Source: DATLZU01 sp035573855 (GTDB taxonomy: Bacteria; Nitrospirota; Nitrospiria; Nitrospirales; Nitrospiraceae). From it: a stretch of 64,000 nucleotides of DNA. Under the pieces are notes generated by a model that did no database searches, was not told the origin of the DNA, and worked only from the letters and a program-made list of their open reading frames with translations. The stretch covers positions 186,001-250,000 of the forward strand of contig DATLZU010000021.1 of assembly GCA_035573855.1 (NCBI GenBank), given 5' to 3'. Shown piece after piece: positions 50,405 to 59,796 of this stretch. Position 1 is the stretch's first letter. Every line of letters begins with the position of its first letter. The translations under genes were made by a program, and so were the position numbers.

Positions 50405-50940
50405 GCGCCCGCCCCCCGTGGCCGGCATCGTTGACGAGGATGGAACTCGCAGAAACCGCCCCATCCCAGCTTGGCCCCGCTGTGGAACCGTCGGCGGGAG
50501 ACACGCCACACCGGATCTGTCTCATCACGCTCGGAGGGGAACTGTTCGCCGTCGACCTCAGGCACGTGCGCGAGGTCTTCGAGGTGGAATCTGTCACACC
50601 GGTTCCGGGTATGCCCTCGACCCTCACCGGCGTCGCGAATCTCAGAGGCACCGTCATGCCGCTGGCTGATCTCCGTCCTGTACTGGGTTTGCCCGCATCC
50701 GGTCCGCGACCCAAGTACGCCGTCGTTGTTCAATACGACGCGCAGCAGGTGGCCGTCTTGGTCGATCAGGTTCCTGAGATTCGCACGATCCGCGCCGGCG
50801 AAATGCTGGAAGCTTCCACACGCGGGACCAAGGGCGTCAGGCCGTTCGTTTCGACCATTGTCAAAGTCGACGAGCGAATGAGCGGGTTCATCGAGATTCG
50901 GACCTTATTGGCTTGCGTGGAGGCAGGCGAAGGCCATTGA
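50401..50940 (+). CDS. CheW-like adaptor (PilI type)
   Basis: A CheW-domain protein of 166-179 residues. ICLITLGGELFAVDLRHVREVFE, VPGMPSTLTGVANLRGTVMPLADL and VVVQYDAQQVAVLVDQVPEI are the standard strands of the SH3-like pair. It couples the receptor at 51030 to the CheA at 52967. A TTG at 50401 overlaps the previous stop; ATG 50440 is an equally good start and would remove a proline-rich leader. First of three CheW-like proteins in this operon. Confidence 0.88.
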   Translation: MSARPPWPASLTRMELAETAPSQLGPAVEPSAGDTPHRICLITLGGELFAVDLRHVREVFEVESVTPVPGMPSTLTGVANLRGTVMPLADLRPVLGLPASGPRPKYAVVVQYDAQQVAVLVDQVPEIRTIRAGEMLEASTRGTKGVRPFVSTIVKVDERMSGFIEIRTLLACVEAGEGH

Positions 50941-51029
50941 ACGGCGGCAAAGATGCTGGAAGCGTTGGGTAAGACATCTTCCAATGACTTGCGTTGTTGC
51001 TGAGGAAGTGGAGCGAGAAGGAGGGCGCC

Positions 51030-52916
51030 ATGGCGCGGCAGAGTGCGACACAATGGGCGATACAGACGTGGTTTAAGAATCTGAAAACCCTGCCCAAGCT
51101 GGCTCTCGGGTTCTCCAGCGTAGGCGTGGTGATGATCACGGTCGGCGTCATCGGTCTGGTTGGCCTCCAGCAACTGCGGGAGCGGTTGAGAATCGTATAC
51201 GAAGGATCGACGCAGGCCTTGGTCAATCTCGGAGCCAGCAGCAGCAACCTGGGGTTGTATCACGACGCGATTCTGAATGCCGGCCGGGTGACCAGGAAAT
51301 CCGATTTCGAGGACGCGGTGCAGCCCCTGGCGGATCTGAAGCGCAAAACCCTGGAGCCCCTTGAAGCCTATGCGCAAACGCAGTTGCGAGAGTCTTCCAG
51401 CGGGCGGAGCGAAGCCAAGGACTTGGAGCTTCTCCGGAAAGCCCTGGCCGAATACTTTTCTTCCGCCGAAGGCGCCATGAGCGCGTTCGGCGACAGCTTT
51501 TCTCCGACGTTGAACGAAGACCAACGCCAGGCGATGCGGGATCTTGGAGGACTGGCTCTTTCGGTAGAAGTCGCCAATAAGTACAACGCCGCCACGGTCC
51601 AGGTGCGAGAGCTCCTCACGACCATTCGAGAGATCGCCAAGGATCTGAACGATCAGGGACAAGCGGAAGCGACATATCGAACCCGAATCGTGCTCGCCGG
51701 CGCACTGCTCGCGATCATCATCGGCGGTACGATCGGATATCTCTTGGCGCGGTTTTTCTCGCGGGGCGTCATTCACATCGCGCAAGTGGCCGAACAGGCT
51801 GCGGCCGGCAATCTGCAAGCCCGAGCCAAGGTAGATAGTACGGACGAATTGGGGCAGATGGCCAAGGCGTTCAACGCCATGCTTGACCGAATCACTGCGC
51901 TTGTCCAGACCGAGGAAGAACGGGACGCTATGCAGAAGCGCCTGATGCAGTTTCTGGTGCTGGTCTCGGAAGTCGGCAAGGGAGACCTGACGAAACGCGG
52001 CGAGGTCACGGCTGACATGTTCGGGAATTTGGCGGACGGCTTCAACCTGATGTTGGGACGGTTCACTCAGTTGATGAAGCAGGTCCGGGAAGCGGCGGAA
52101 CGTGTGAACAAGTCGGCGAGCGCATTGCGGGAGACGGCGGGGCAGATGGCCGGCACGGCCAAACATCAGGCCGACGAATCCGTGAAAACCTTGGCCGCCG
52201 TCGAACAGCTTGCTCTGTCCATGCGGCAAGTGGCCGAGACGGCCGGGGCGTCTTCCGAGAGCGCCAAACAAGTGCTGCAGGCGACCGAGCGCGGGCGCAT
52301 CGCGGTGCAGGAAACCGTGCAGGACATGCAAAGCATCCGGGCGGCGGTGCAGCGGATGTCCAAGCAGGTCAAAGCGCTGGGCGATCGCTCGTTGGAAATT
52401 TCTCAAATCGTTTCGACGATTCGCGACATCGCTTCGCAGACTAACCTGCTGGCTTTGAACGCCGCCATCGAGGCGGCCGGTGCGGGCGAAGCCGGAGCCC
52501 GGTTCGCCGTGGTCGCGGATCAGGTGAGAAAGCTGGCCGAGAGCTCGACCCAAGCCACCCGCGAAATCGCGGATCTGGTGAAAGTGATCCAAACGGAAAC
52601 GCAAGACGCCGTCGTGGCGATGGAGCACGAGACCCAGGCGGTGGAGGCCGGCTCGGCTTCGGCGCTTCGGACGGGCGATGTGTTCAAGGAGATTTCGGCG
52701 ATTGCCCAGCGATCGGCGGAGTTGGCCCAAAGCATCGCGAACGCGGCCGCCGAGCAAACCGCGTCCACAGACAAGGTAGGCCGATCGATCAAAGACTTTA
52801 CCGGAGGCGCAGTGGCGACGCAGAGAGCCACAGATGCCACGCGACACACGATCGAAGACATGGCCAAGCTGGCCGAAAGTCTGGCGGCCTCCGTCGCACA
52901 GTTCAAGCTGGCCTAG
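51030..52916 (+). CDS. Methyl-accepting chemotaxis protein (PilJ-like)
   Basis: A 628-residue chemoreceptor. Two membrane segments (LGFSSVGVVMITVGVIGLVG and LAGALLAIIIGGTIGYLLA, about residue 218) enclose a mostly helical periplasmic domain of about 175 residues. A HAMP domain follows (IAQVAEQAAAGNLQARAKV), then a long signalling coiled coil with the hairpin tip IASQTNLLALNAAIEAAGAGEAG and FAVVADQVRKLAE. The start ATG 51030 follows AAGGAGGG. It should signal to the CheA downstream. No CheR or CheB is encoded in the operon, so adaptation may rely on enzymes elsewhere. Confidence 0.93.
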   Translation: MARQSATQWAIQTWFKNLKTLPKLALGFSSVGVVMITVGVIGLVGLQQLRERLRIVYEGSTQALVNLGASSSNLGLYHDAILNAGRVTRKSDFEDAVQPLADLKRKTLEPLEAYAQTQLRESSSGRSEAKDLELLRKALAEYFSSAEGAMSAFGDSFSPTLNEDQRQAMRDLGGLALSVEVANKYNAATVQVRELLTTIREIAKDLNDQGQAEATYRTRIVLAGALLAIIIGGTIGYLLARFFSRGVIHIAQVAEQAAAGNLQARAKVDSTDELGQMAKAFNAMLDRITALVQTEEERDAMQKRLMQFLVLVSEVGKGDLTKRGEVTADMFGNLADGFNLMLGRFTQLMKQVREAAERVNKSASALRETAGQMAGTAKHQADESVKTLAAVEQLALSMRQVAETAGASSESAKQVLQATERGRIAVQETVQDMQSIRAAVQRMSKQVKALGDRSLEISQIVSTIRDIASQTNLLALNAAIEAAGAGEAGARFAVVADQVRKLAESSTQATREIADLVKVIQTETQDAVVAMEHETQAVEAGSASALRTGDVFKEISAIAQRSAELAQSIANAAAEQTASTDKVGRSIKDFTGGAVATQRATDATRHTIEDMAKLAESLAASVAQFKLA

Positions 52917-52966
52917 CGAACCAACGGCGAGGACGTTCTTCCACCCGAGCGGAGGAGGAAGCGGGA

Positions 52967-55900
52967 ATGAGCGGCGACTTCGATCGGGAGTCCTTGATTA
53001 GCATTTTTGTGGCCGAAGCTACGGACGGTGTGACGACCCTGTGGACCGCCCTGCATCCCGCTGAACAGGCGCTCCCGACAAAGGAAGCGCTGCAGGAATA
53101 TCACGTGATCGGCCACAAGCTGAAGGGAGCCGCGCTGATCTATGGCTATTCCGGTCTCGCCAAGCTGGGAGAAACGCTGGAAACTGTTCTCGAACGGGCG
53201 TCCGCGGTCGCGCAATCGGACTGGCCTCGACTCGTCTCGGCCTTGCGAGAACTCGTCAAGCTCTTTCGTTCGCAGCTTGAGGTGATCGGGCGCGGTGGAC
53301 AGGAGGATGCCGGCCTGATTGAAAAATGGATGCAGCATTGGGTTGAGTTAGCGCCTTCGTCCTGCGCCCACGCACCAAGCGATGCCGGGGCCGAAGGTGA
53401 ATTGCTGTTGTCTGCCGATTATCTGGTACCGAAGCTCGATGCTGAAGCGCTTTCTTATTTTGCGCCTGAGGCGCAAGAATACCTCGAGGTCATGGAAGGG
53501 CTCCTGCTTCGGTTGGAAAAGAGTCCCGAGGATGCGGAGAGCATCCAGCATTTGTTTCGCACGGCGCATACGCTGAAAGGATCCGCCCACACAGTCGGTT
53601 TCCAGGCAATCGGCGATGTCGCGCATCCAGTCGAAGATTGCCTAGGAGCCGTCCGCGAGGGCCGGCTTCGGATGTCTTCCGGGCTCATTGATCTGATATT
53701 AAAGGCGGTCGATGTGATCCGGGCTTTGATGCGCCGGGATCCCAGCAATCTGGAGCGGCTCCGACAGGATGTGCTGACGATCACAAAAGCGCTGCGTCAA
53801 GCTGGAGACGGTGGACGAGTTGAGGGCGGCCAGGTCTTTCCGGAGGACCTGCCGCATCGGGCTGTGCAGGTTCACGAAACACCGACTCTTCCGTCCATCC
53901 GGCAAGAAGTCGTTGCCGAGGAAAAAGAATGGCCCGACACCTATCTTGCTCCAAATCTTGACCCCGAAGTGCTGTCGTACTTCGCTCCTGAAGCGCAAGA
54001 GTACATCGAAACCATCGAAGCGCTGGTTCTTCGACTGGAGAAAGAGCCGCAAGGCCGGGATACCATCCACCAGCTCTTCAGAACCGCCCACACCCTGAAG
54101 GGATCCGCTTATACGGTCGGCTTCCAAGCGATCGGCGATCTCACACATCACGTCGAAGACTTCATGGGAGCGGTGCGGGACGGGCGAGTCCAGGTTATGT
54201 CTGGCCACACCGATATCATTCTCCGTGCCGTCGATGTGGTTCGGGTCTTGATGCGGCGTGATCTCAGCGCGATTCGACAAACCCGAGAACGTTTTGCGGC
54301 GGTGATGCGGGATTTGAAGAGGTTGGACCAGCTTCAAGCGGTCCAGAGTCCTTCGGAGAATCAGCAGCTAGTCGAACCGACCCGTCCGGCACAAACGAAC
54401 GATCAACAAATGGGCCACGAGGCCCATCAGCAGAAGGGTCATGAGCCTAAAGGACAGGACGGGCGGGAAGTGATTCGGGTCAGTCGCGATCGGTTGGAAC
54501 GCCTGCTGAACCTTGTCGGTGAGTTGGTGATCGGTCGCGGCCGTCTTGAGCAACGCCTGCTCGTCCTCGAGCAGTTGTCGCACCAAGTGTTAGCGTGTAA
54601 AAACCGGCTGCTGGATTCCGTGCGAACGTTCGAGGACAAGCATGCGTTTTCCTACACCCTGCCCACCATTACATCGGCGTCTGTCGAATCCACCTCGCCA
54701 GTGTTTCAGGGGCTCAGCGATTTCGGAACCTTGGAATTCGATAAGTACGACGACTTCAACATTCTCGCTCGACGCATCAGCGAGATCACGGCCGACATCA
54801 GCGAGTCGATGGCTCAGCTCAGCGGGTCGATCCGGCGCGCTCGAGAGGATATGAGCCAGCTTCAACAGTTGACGCTCAGTATGCGGGATGAAATCGCCCG
54901 AGCTCGTATGGTTCCGATCGGTTCGCCCTTCACCCGGTTCAGCCGGGCGACAAGAGAGATGGCTCGCGCGACGGGCAAAGAGGTCATTTTGGTGACCTCG
55001 GGTGAGCACACGGAGGTGGACACGGGCGTCGTCGAGCGGTTGGTGGATCCGCTCATTCACCTAGTCCGCAATGCCGTCTATCACGGGATCGAGCCGACCG
55101 CGGTCCGAGTCGCTCAGGGGAAACCGGCCCAGGGCACCGTCTATTTGCACGCGGCGCATCGTGGCAATTCGGTGATCATTGAGGTGGAGGATGACGGAGC
55201 CGGTCTCGATATCGACAGAATCAGGGCGAAAGCGGTCGCGTTGGGCCTCGTCAGACCGGAGGTCGCGCAGTCTCTGCCGGAATCGGAAGTGAGTAAGTTC
55301 ATTTTTTTGCCGGGGTTTTCGACGGCGGAACAGGTCGGCGATCAGGCCGGACGCGGAGTCGGGCTGGATGTGGTCAAGCGGGTGATCGAAACGATGAACG
55401 GACACCTCGACGTCGAATCGGTTCGAGGTGTCGGAACCAAGTTTACGCTGCAGCTTCCACTGACCCTGCTCATTGCCACTGCATTGATAGTGCGTGTAGG
55501 GCCCGAACGCTATGCGATTCCGTTGCCCAGTGTGAGAGAGGTTACGATGCCGTTTCCGGGATCGATCCAGCGGGTGGCGGATCGCACAATCCTGCGTATT
55601 GGCGACGAAGCGATCGAAGTGCAGCCCCTTCAGCGGCTGCTGCAGATGACGACGGAATCGTCAGAGGGGCTCACGCCCATTGTGATCGTTCGCACCGCGT
55701 CCGGTCCATTTGGTCTCACGGTCGACGAATTGCTGGGCCGTCAGGAGATCGTGATCAAGACGTTGGGCACGCTGAAACCGCTTCAGCGTTCCTGCTTCAG
55801 TGGCGCTACGATCGATCCGGAGGGCCGTGTGATTTTGGTGCTGGACGTCGCCAGGCTCGTCGCCGGGCCAGGCCATGAGCCGATTGCGTGGTCGGAACAG

Positions 55901-56353
55901 GCCGTTCCGCAGCTCGAGTCGGGCGAAGCACAGAGAAATCCAAGCGGAATACCCGAGGCAGTCCCTTCGGACTTGCCGATTCTCCTTATCGATGATTCGC
56001 TCAGCATTCGAAAATTTGTGGGGCGGATGCTCGAATCCGCTGGCTATCGCGTGGACACGGCGGTCGACGGCGAAGACGGATTGCGGAAGGCCTCAACTCA
56101 GGCGTATCGCCTGATCATCACGGACTTGGAGATGCCCAAACTCAACGGCTATGAAGTCATCCAAGCGTTGAGGAGCCGACCGCAGACTCAAGCTACGCCC
56201 ATCCTCGTTATGACGACTCGCGCGGGCGAAAAACATCGACAAATGGCTATCAGCATCGGCGCGACCTCGTATATCGCCAAGCCGGTCGAGGAGCGAGCCC
56301 TAGTCCGCGAGATAGGACGGTGGATCGGGCAAGAAGCGGCTGCAAAAGTTTAA
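52967..56353 (+). CDS. CheA-type hybrid kinase with three Hpt domains and a C-terminal receiver (ChpA/PilL-like)
   Basis: A 1128-residue protein. Three Hpt domains: VIGHKLKGAALIYG (His near 50), TAHTLKGSAHTVGF (near 201) and TAHTLKGSAYTVGF (near 377). The second and third are near-identical in their cores, so one arose by recent duplication. Then a P1-linker, dimerisation region, HATPase (HLVRNAVYHGIEP, VEDDGAGLD, GRGVGLDVV), CheW-like domain and a receiver (LIITDLEMPKLNGYE). The N box has tyrosine where aspartate is usual before HGIE. It is the central kinase of this operon, modelled on ChpA of type IV pilus control. Confidence 0.93.
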   Translation: MSGDFDRESLISIFVAEATDGVTTLWTALHPAEQALPTKEALQEYHVIGHKLKGAALIYGYSGLAKLGETLETVLERASAVAQSDWPRLVSALRELVKLFRSQLEVIGRGGQEDAGLIEKWMQHWVELAPSSCAHAPSDAGAEGELLLSADYLVPKLDAEALSYFAPEAQEYLEVMEGLLLRLEKSPEDAESIQHLFRTAHTLKGSAHTVGFQAIGDVAHPVEDCLGAVREGRLRMSSGLIDLILKAVDVIRALMRRDPSNLERLRQDVLTITKALRQAGDGGRVEGGQVFPEDLPHRAVQVHETPTLPSIRQEVVAEEKEWPDTYLAPNLDPEVLSYFAPEAQEYIETIEALVLRLEKEPQGRDTIHQLFRTAHTLKGSAYTVGFQAIGDLTHHVEDFMGAVRDGRVQVMSGHTDIILRAVDVVRVLMRRDLSAIRQTRERFAAVMRDLKRLDQLQAVQSPSENQQLVEPTRPAQTNDQQMGHEAHQQKGHEPKGQDGREVIRVSRDRLERLLNLVGELVIGRGRLEQRLLVLEQLSHQVLACKNRLLDSVRTFEDKHAFSYTLPTITSASVESTSPVFQGLSDFGTLEFDKYDDFNILARRISEITADISESMAQLSGSIRRAREDMSQLQQLTLSMRDEIARARMVPIGSPFTRFSRATREMARATGKEVILVTSGEHTEVDTGVVERLVDPLIHLVRNAVYHGIEPTAVRVAQGKPAQGTVYLHAAHRGNSVIIEVEDDGAGLDIDRIRAKAVALGLVRPEVAQSLPESEVSKFIFLPGFSTAEQVGDQAGRGVGLDVVKRVIETMNGHLDVESVRGVGTKFTLQLPLTLLIATALIVRVGPERYAIPLPSVREVTMPFPGSIQRVADRTILRIGDEAIEVQPLQRLLQMTTESSEGLTPIVIVRTASGPFGLTVDELLGRQEIVIKTLGTLKPLQRSCFSGATIDPEGRVILVLDVARLVAGPGHEPIAWSEQAVPQLESGEAQRNPSGIPEAVPSDLPILLIDDSLSIRKFVGRMLESAGYRVDTAVDGEDGLRKASTQAYRLIITDLEMPKLNGYEVIQALRSRPQTQATPILVMTTRAGEKHRQMAISIGATSYIAKPVEERALVREIGRWIGQEAAAKV

Positions 56354-56436
56354 GTGAAGAACGGTGAGGCCGATCATCCGTCGTCCGCGCGAGGCTCCAA
56401 ACGTTAAAGAAACGGAGATTCCGGCAGGAGTCCAGC

Positions 56437-56979
56437 GTGAGTCTTCGAGGTCATAAGACCGTCGCGACCTCTGTCTGCCCCAGCGTGCGGCTGCTCGTCG
56501 TGGACTTTGGGAATACGCACATGGCAGTACCGGCTGACGCGGTCCGCGGCATTTTACAACCGGAGCAGGTGTCCGACAACGATGTCCTGTGTTTCCTCGG
56601 CGTGAACTATCCTCTTATTGATCTGGCTCGGCCTTTGAGCCTTCCGCGAAAGACGTCTGGTGCGGACGTACGAGTGATTCTGTGTTCCGAAGGAGACTGT
56701 CACTGCGCCTTTCAGGTCGACCAAGTGCTCGGGCTGGTCGAAGTCGGGCGTCTCAGTCTGTTGCCGCTGCCGCCGCAGTTCCGAGGCGAAGAGCGCCGGT
56801 GGTTCGACGGCTTGTTTTTGTTCCGCGAAACGGCGGCTCTGGTCCTGAATTGCGGGTGGATTCTGCAGGGAGGGCGTCGGACCTCGACGGGGAATCGGCC
56901 TGATGCGATGTGGACGTCTTCGCGGGCAGCTCCGAGCGTCCACGGCGCGGATCCGCCGATCCAATGCGTGGTGGGATGA
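56437..56979 (+). CDS. CheW-domain protein 2
   Basis: A 180-residue protein starting at GTG. RLLVVDFGNTHMAVPADAVRGIL and FLGVNYPLIDLARPLSL, then VQVDQV-type strand FQVDQVLGLVEVG, indicate a divergent CheW fold. The last 30 residues are low-similarity tail. It may link further receptors to the kinase or act as a dedicated scaffold. It has a weak RBS. Confidence 0.75.
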   Translation: MSLRGHKTVATSVCPSVRLLVVDFGNTHMAVPADAVRGILQPEQVSDNDVLCFLGVNYPLIDLARPLSLPRKTSGADVRVILCSEGDCHCAFQVDQVLGLVEVGRLSLLPLPPQFRGEERRWFDGLFLFRETAALVLNCGWILQGGRRTSTGNRPDAMWTSSRAAPSVHGADPPIQCVVG

Positions 56980-56991
56980 ACCGGGTGCGGG

Positions 56992-57456
56992 ATGTTAAGG
57001 AGCCTGCGGCAAAAGTCGGAATCCAAGCGATCGAGAGCGTGCGGCTTGGTGGTGTTTTCTGTCGGAGGGCAACGCATAGCCGCCAGGGCGGAAGAAGTAG
57101 GCGGAGTGTCGCATTGGCCTCCGACCATGTCGGTTCCCAGCGAAACCCCCTTTGTGAAGTCCGTGGCTCGACGCGGCAAAGAAGTCTTGCCGGTCTTTGA
57201 TTTCGCGGCAAGACTCAACGTTCACGTGCAAGGTACGGCGCCGCTGTGCCTGGTCGTCAAGCACGAAGATGGTCCTATGGCTATTTGTGTCGACGAAGAG
57301 ATTCCTGCTCTGCAGATGGTCGAGCCTTCCGCCGTTCAGCCGTACAACGGGCCAGATCCCGACATCGTCGCTACGTATGTCGGCGAGGCCGATCGCATCC
57401 CGGTCTATTCGTTAGCCACGCTCGGCAAGGTGGGTGCCGGGAAAACGTCCACGTAG
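56992..57456 (+). CDS. CheW-domain protein 3
   Basis: A 154-residue protein starting 13 nt after the previous stop. LVVFSVGGQRIAARAEEVGGVS, VKSVARRGKEVLPVFDFAARL and CLVVKHEDGPMAICVDEEIPAL show the CheW strands. It resembles ChpC-like adaptors of Chp systems. Three CheW-like proteins for one visible receptor suggest additional receptors elsewhere in the genome. Confidence 0.78.
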   Translation: MLRSLRQKSESKRSRACGLVVFSVGGQRIAARAEEVGGVSHWPPTMSVPSETPFVKSVARRGKEVLPVFDFAARLNVHVQGTAPLCLVVKHEDGPMAICVDEEIPALQMVEPSAVQPYNGPDPDIVATYVGEADRIPVYSLATLGKVGAGKTST

Positions 57457-57487
57457 GAGTCCGTGCCGGAGGAAAGGGAAAAACCTC

Positions 57488-58654
57488 ATGCCGAAGATTT
57501 TGGTAGCGGACGACAGCATCGCGGTGCGAAAGGTGGCCGAGCGCCTTCTGACCGAGGCCGGGCTCGGAGTCATGCTCGCCGCTAACGGGGAGGAGGCTAT
57601 GGCCGTCTTGTCGAAAGAACGGCCTGATCTCATCGTTTCCGATGTGATCATGCCGGATAAGAGCGGGTATGAAGTCTGCGCGTTCGTCCGCTCACAGTCG
57701 GCGTTGTCTCATATCCCTGTTCTCTTGATTTCGGGCATCGTCAATGACGAGGTGACGAGACAGGCGGAAACGTGCAAGGCGGACGGAGTGCTCAAGAAGC
57801 CCTTTCAAGGCACGTCGCTGAAAGACCGAGTTCTGGACTTGCTTTCCAAACGTCCGCCGCTGGATACCGTAGCGATTCCCGTCGCGGAGGCGGGTGTCCG
57901 CAACAACGGCACGACCGCAGCGCCTTCCAGCAGGCCGACGGAACTGCGCAAGGTTCCCGACATTGATCAGGCGCAATTGGGCGCCTTGCGGCAAGCCGCT
58001 GCTCGCCTTGGAGAAGCGGAGGCGGCCCTGCGGGCCGAACGCGAGCGAACAACGCAACTCGTCCAGCGAATCGCGGAATTGGAGCGAGAGTCGGCGAGAG
58101 TGAAGGATCTCGAATCGCAGCTCGCTGCGGAGCAGGAACGCTCCGCACTCTTGGAGAAGCGGGCGACGGATGCGGAGCGAGTCGCGGGACGCGTGCAGGA
58201 GCTCGAAGCCACCCTGGGTGCGGAGCGGGATGCGGCTGCGCAGTTGGTTCAGCAACTCAACGAGCTCGAGGTAATCGCCAGGCGGGCCGTTGAGCTCGAA
58301 GCCTCGCTGGCAACCGAACAGCGACATGCGGCTGAACTGTCGCAACGATTGACCGAAGCGCAACATCAGATCCAACGGATGGGTGAGCTCGAGGCGGCGC
58401 TGGTGGCCGAACGAGAACAGGTTGCGCAACTCAGCTGCCGGGTCGCTGAGACGGAGCCGGCCATCGTGCGCGTGAAGGAACTCGAAGCCAGATTGGAGAC
58501 GGAACAGGAACGCGTTGAGCAGGCGACGAAGCGGGCAATTGAAGCGGAATTGGCGGCCCAGCAGGCGACCAAACGACTTGAGGATATGGCCAGGAAGTTG
58601 GCCGAAATCGCGGGATTGGCTTCAAAACTGGGTAATGGAACGAACACACCCTAG
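57488..58654 (+). CDS. Response regulator with long repetitive coiled-coil tail
   Basis: A 388-residue protein. The receiver (1-125; ILVADDSIAVRKVAERLL, DLIVSDVIMPDKSGYE, VLKKPFQGTSL) is followed by a linker and then a coiled coil from about residue 160 to the end. The coil is built of related units of about 30 residues with the pattern RVxELEAxLxxEQERxAxLxxR. The repeat is visible at least six times. RBS GGAGG lies upstream of ATG 57488. The coil may act as a scaffold or ruler responding to phosphorylation by the kinase upstream; no DNA-binding domain is seen. Confidence 0.88.
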   Translation: MPKILVADDSIAVRKVAERLLTEAGLGVMLAANGEEAMAVLSKERPDLIVSDVIMPDKSGYEVCAFVRSQSALSHIPVLLISGIVNDEVTRQAETCKADGVLKKPFQGTSLKDRVLDLLSKRPPLDTVAIPVAEAGVRNNGTTAAPSSRPTELRKVPDIDQAQLGALRQAAARLGEAEAALRAERERTTQLVQRIAELERESARVKDLESQLAAEQERSALLEKRATDAERVAGRVQELEATLGAERDAAAQLVQQLNELEVIARRAVELEASLATEQRHAAELSQRLTEAQHQIQRMGELEAALVAEREQVAQLSCRVAETEPAIVRVKELEARLETEQERVEQATKRAIEAELAAQQATKRLEDMARKLAEIAGLASKLGNGTNTP

Positions 58655-58707
58655 GCTAGAGGCTCCTTCCGTTTCCCTCGCGAGCCGGGCGGCAAAAGCC
58701 TCTATCG

Positions 58708-59658
58708 ATGTGGTCGATGGCACCTGAGGCAGGCGACGACGAGTTTCAAAGGGAGTTGCTCGAGCTGTTTGCGCAGGAAGGGCGGGAATGGCTTGATCAG
58801 GCGGATGCCGCCTTGAGTGACCTGGAAGGCCGCCCTCCGGCCGACCGCCATGCGAAGCTCGTCGAGGCGATCGCACGGGCACTGACGAATCTCGGAGGCT
58901 CCGCCGCTACGGTGAATCTGCCCGACATCGAACAATCCGCGTTTGCCCTCTTACCGATTCTCGACCAATTCCGCAACCCCGATGCCGTCATTCAGCCGGA
59001 TAGTTTCACGTCGTTCCGCCATGATCTTCGAAGAATCGCGGAGGCCATTGCTGAGCGCGCTGCCGTTTCTTCGATGCCGATCCAAGCCGGCGCCGTGGAG
59101 GATCACGATGACATCGCCCGTCGACCGACGACTTTACTGCGCGCGCTCAAAGAGCTGCAGGCGGCCCGTGCTCAGGCGTCGGAGCCGAACAGAAATCTGA
59201 CTGAGATTGTGATCCGCAAGCTTGAGCGTGATCTGCAACAGGGATTGGATCGGCTTGATGTGTCGTCGCTCCGAACCTTGTTGCAAGAACTGCATGGAAT
59301 GGACGAATATTTCCTGGAGACCCTGCGTTGCCGTATGCCGGCGATTGCGCGAACGGTAGCCCGCTTGAACGAAACCGTTCCCAGCGGTGCCCTGCCGGAT
59401 CAAGAGTTGAACGAGACGATTCGCCAAGTTCAAGATTTGCGTGAAGCCGCTCGAACCGCCAACGCCGCCCCCGTCGTGACATTTCTGACCGGATTGCATA
59501 GTTTTTTGACCGTCGTAGCGCGACGCAGGGTCGTACTTGCCGCACAAAGAATCGAAGCGGTGGCATCCCGCCTGCCCGAGGTCCTGTCCATGGCTCAACA
59601 ATGGGTCGCCGTCGGACAAAGTGAACGAGCGGCGATCGACAAGATTTTTCCTGCGTGA
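58708..59658 (+). CDS. Pseudo-Hpt protein (paralogue of the 60588 C-terminal region)
   Basis: A 316-residue helical protein. Its N-terminal 110 residues follow the Hpt layout (LLELFAQEGREWLDQADAAL, then LTNLGGSAATVNLPDIEQSA), but the phospho-accepting histidine of the usual HTLKGSA motif is threonine here. The C-terminal part (RTLLQELHGMDEYFLETLR ... FLTGLHSFLTVVARRRVVLA ... MAQQWVAVGQSERAAIDKIFPA) is matched by the end of the HD-GYP protein at 60588. No known enzyme motif. It is probably a structural partner of the chemosensory kinase that cannot accept phosphate. No good RBS; ATG 58717 is also possible. Confidence 0.7.
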   Translation: MWSMAPEAGDDEFQRELLELFAQEGREWLDQADAALSDLEGRPPADRHAKLVEAIARALTNLGGSAATVNLPDIEQSAFALLPILDQFRNPDAVIQPDSFTSFRHDLRRIAEAIAERAAVSSMPIQAGAVEDHDDIARRPTTLLRALKELQAARAQASEPNRNLTEIVIRKLERDLQQGLDRLDVSSLRTLLQELHGMDEYFLETLRCRMPAIARTVARLNETVPSGALPDQELNETIRQVQDLREAARTANAAPVVTFLTGLHSFLTVVARRRVVLAAQRIEAVASRLPEVLSMAQQWVAVGQSERAAIDKIFPA

Positions 59659-59796
59659 GCCTTCGGCCTCCATTCTCTCGACGGCGCGTTGGTTTCCTAT
59701 CCACCTCAACTTTCGCAAGTTCTTGACTAATGGCCGGATTCGGACTAAGTGTTAACCGGAGAATTGCTGCACGAACGCAACGTGCGCGGATGCAAC

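Noticed and set aside
50766..52847. 693-residue minus-strand open frame
   Set aside because: It is the antisense shadow of the chemoreceptor gene; low-complexity His/Arg-rich translation, no motifs, while the plus strand has clear MCP domains.
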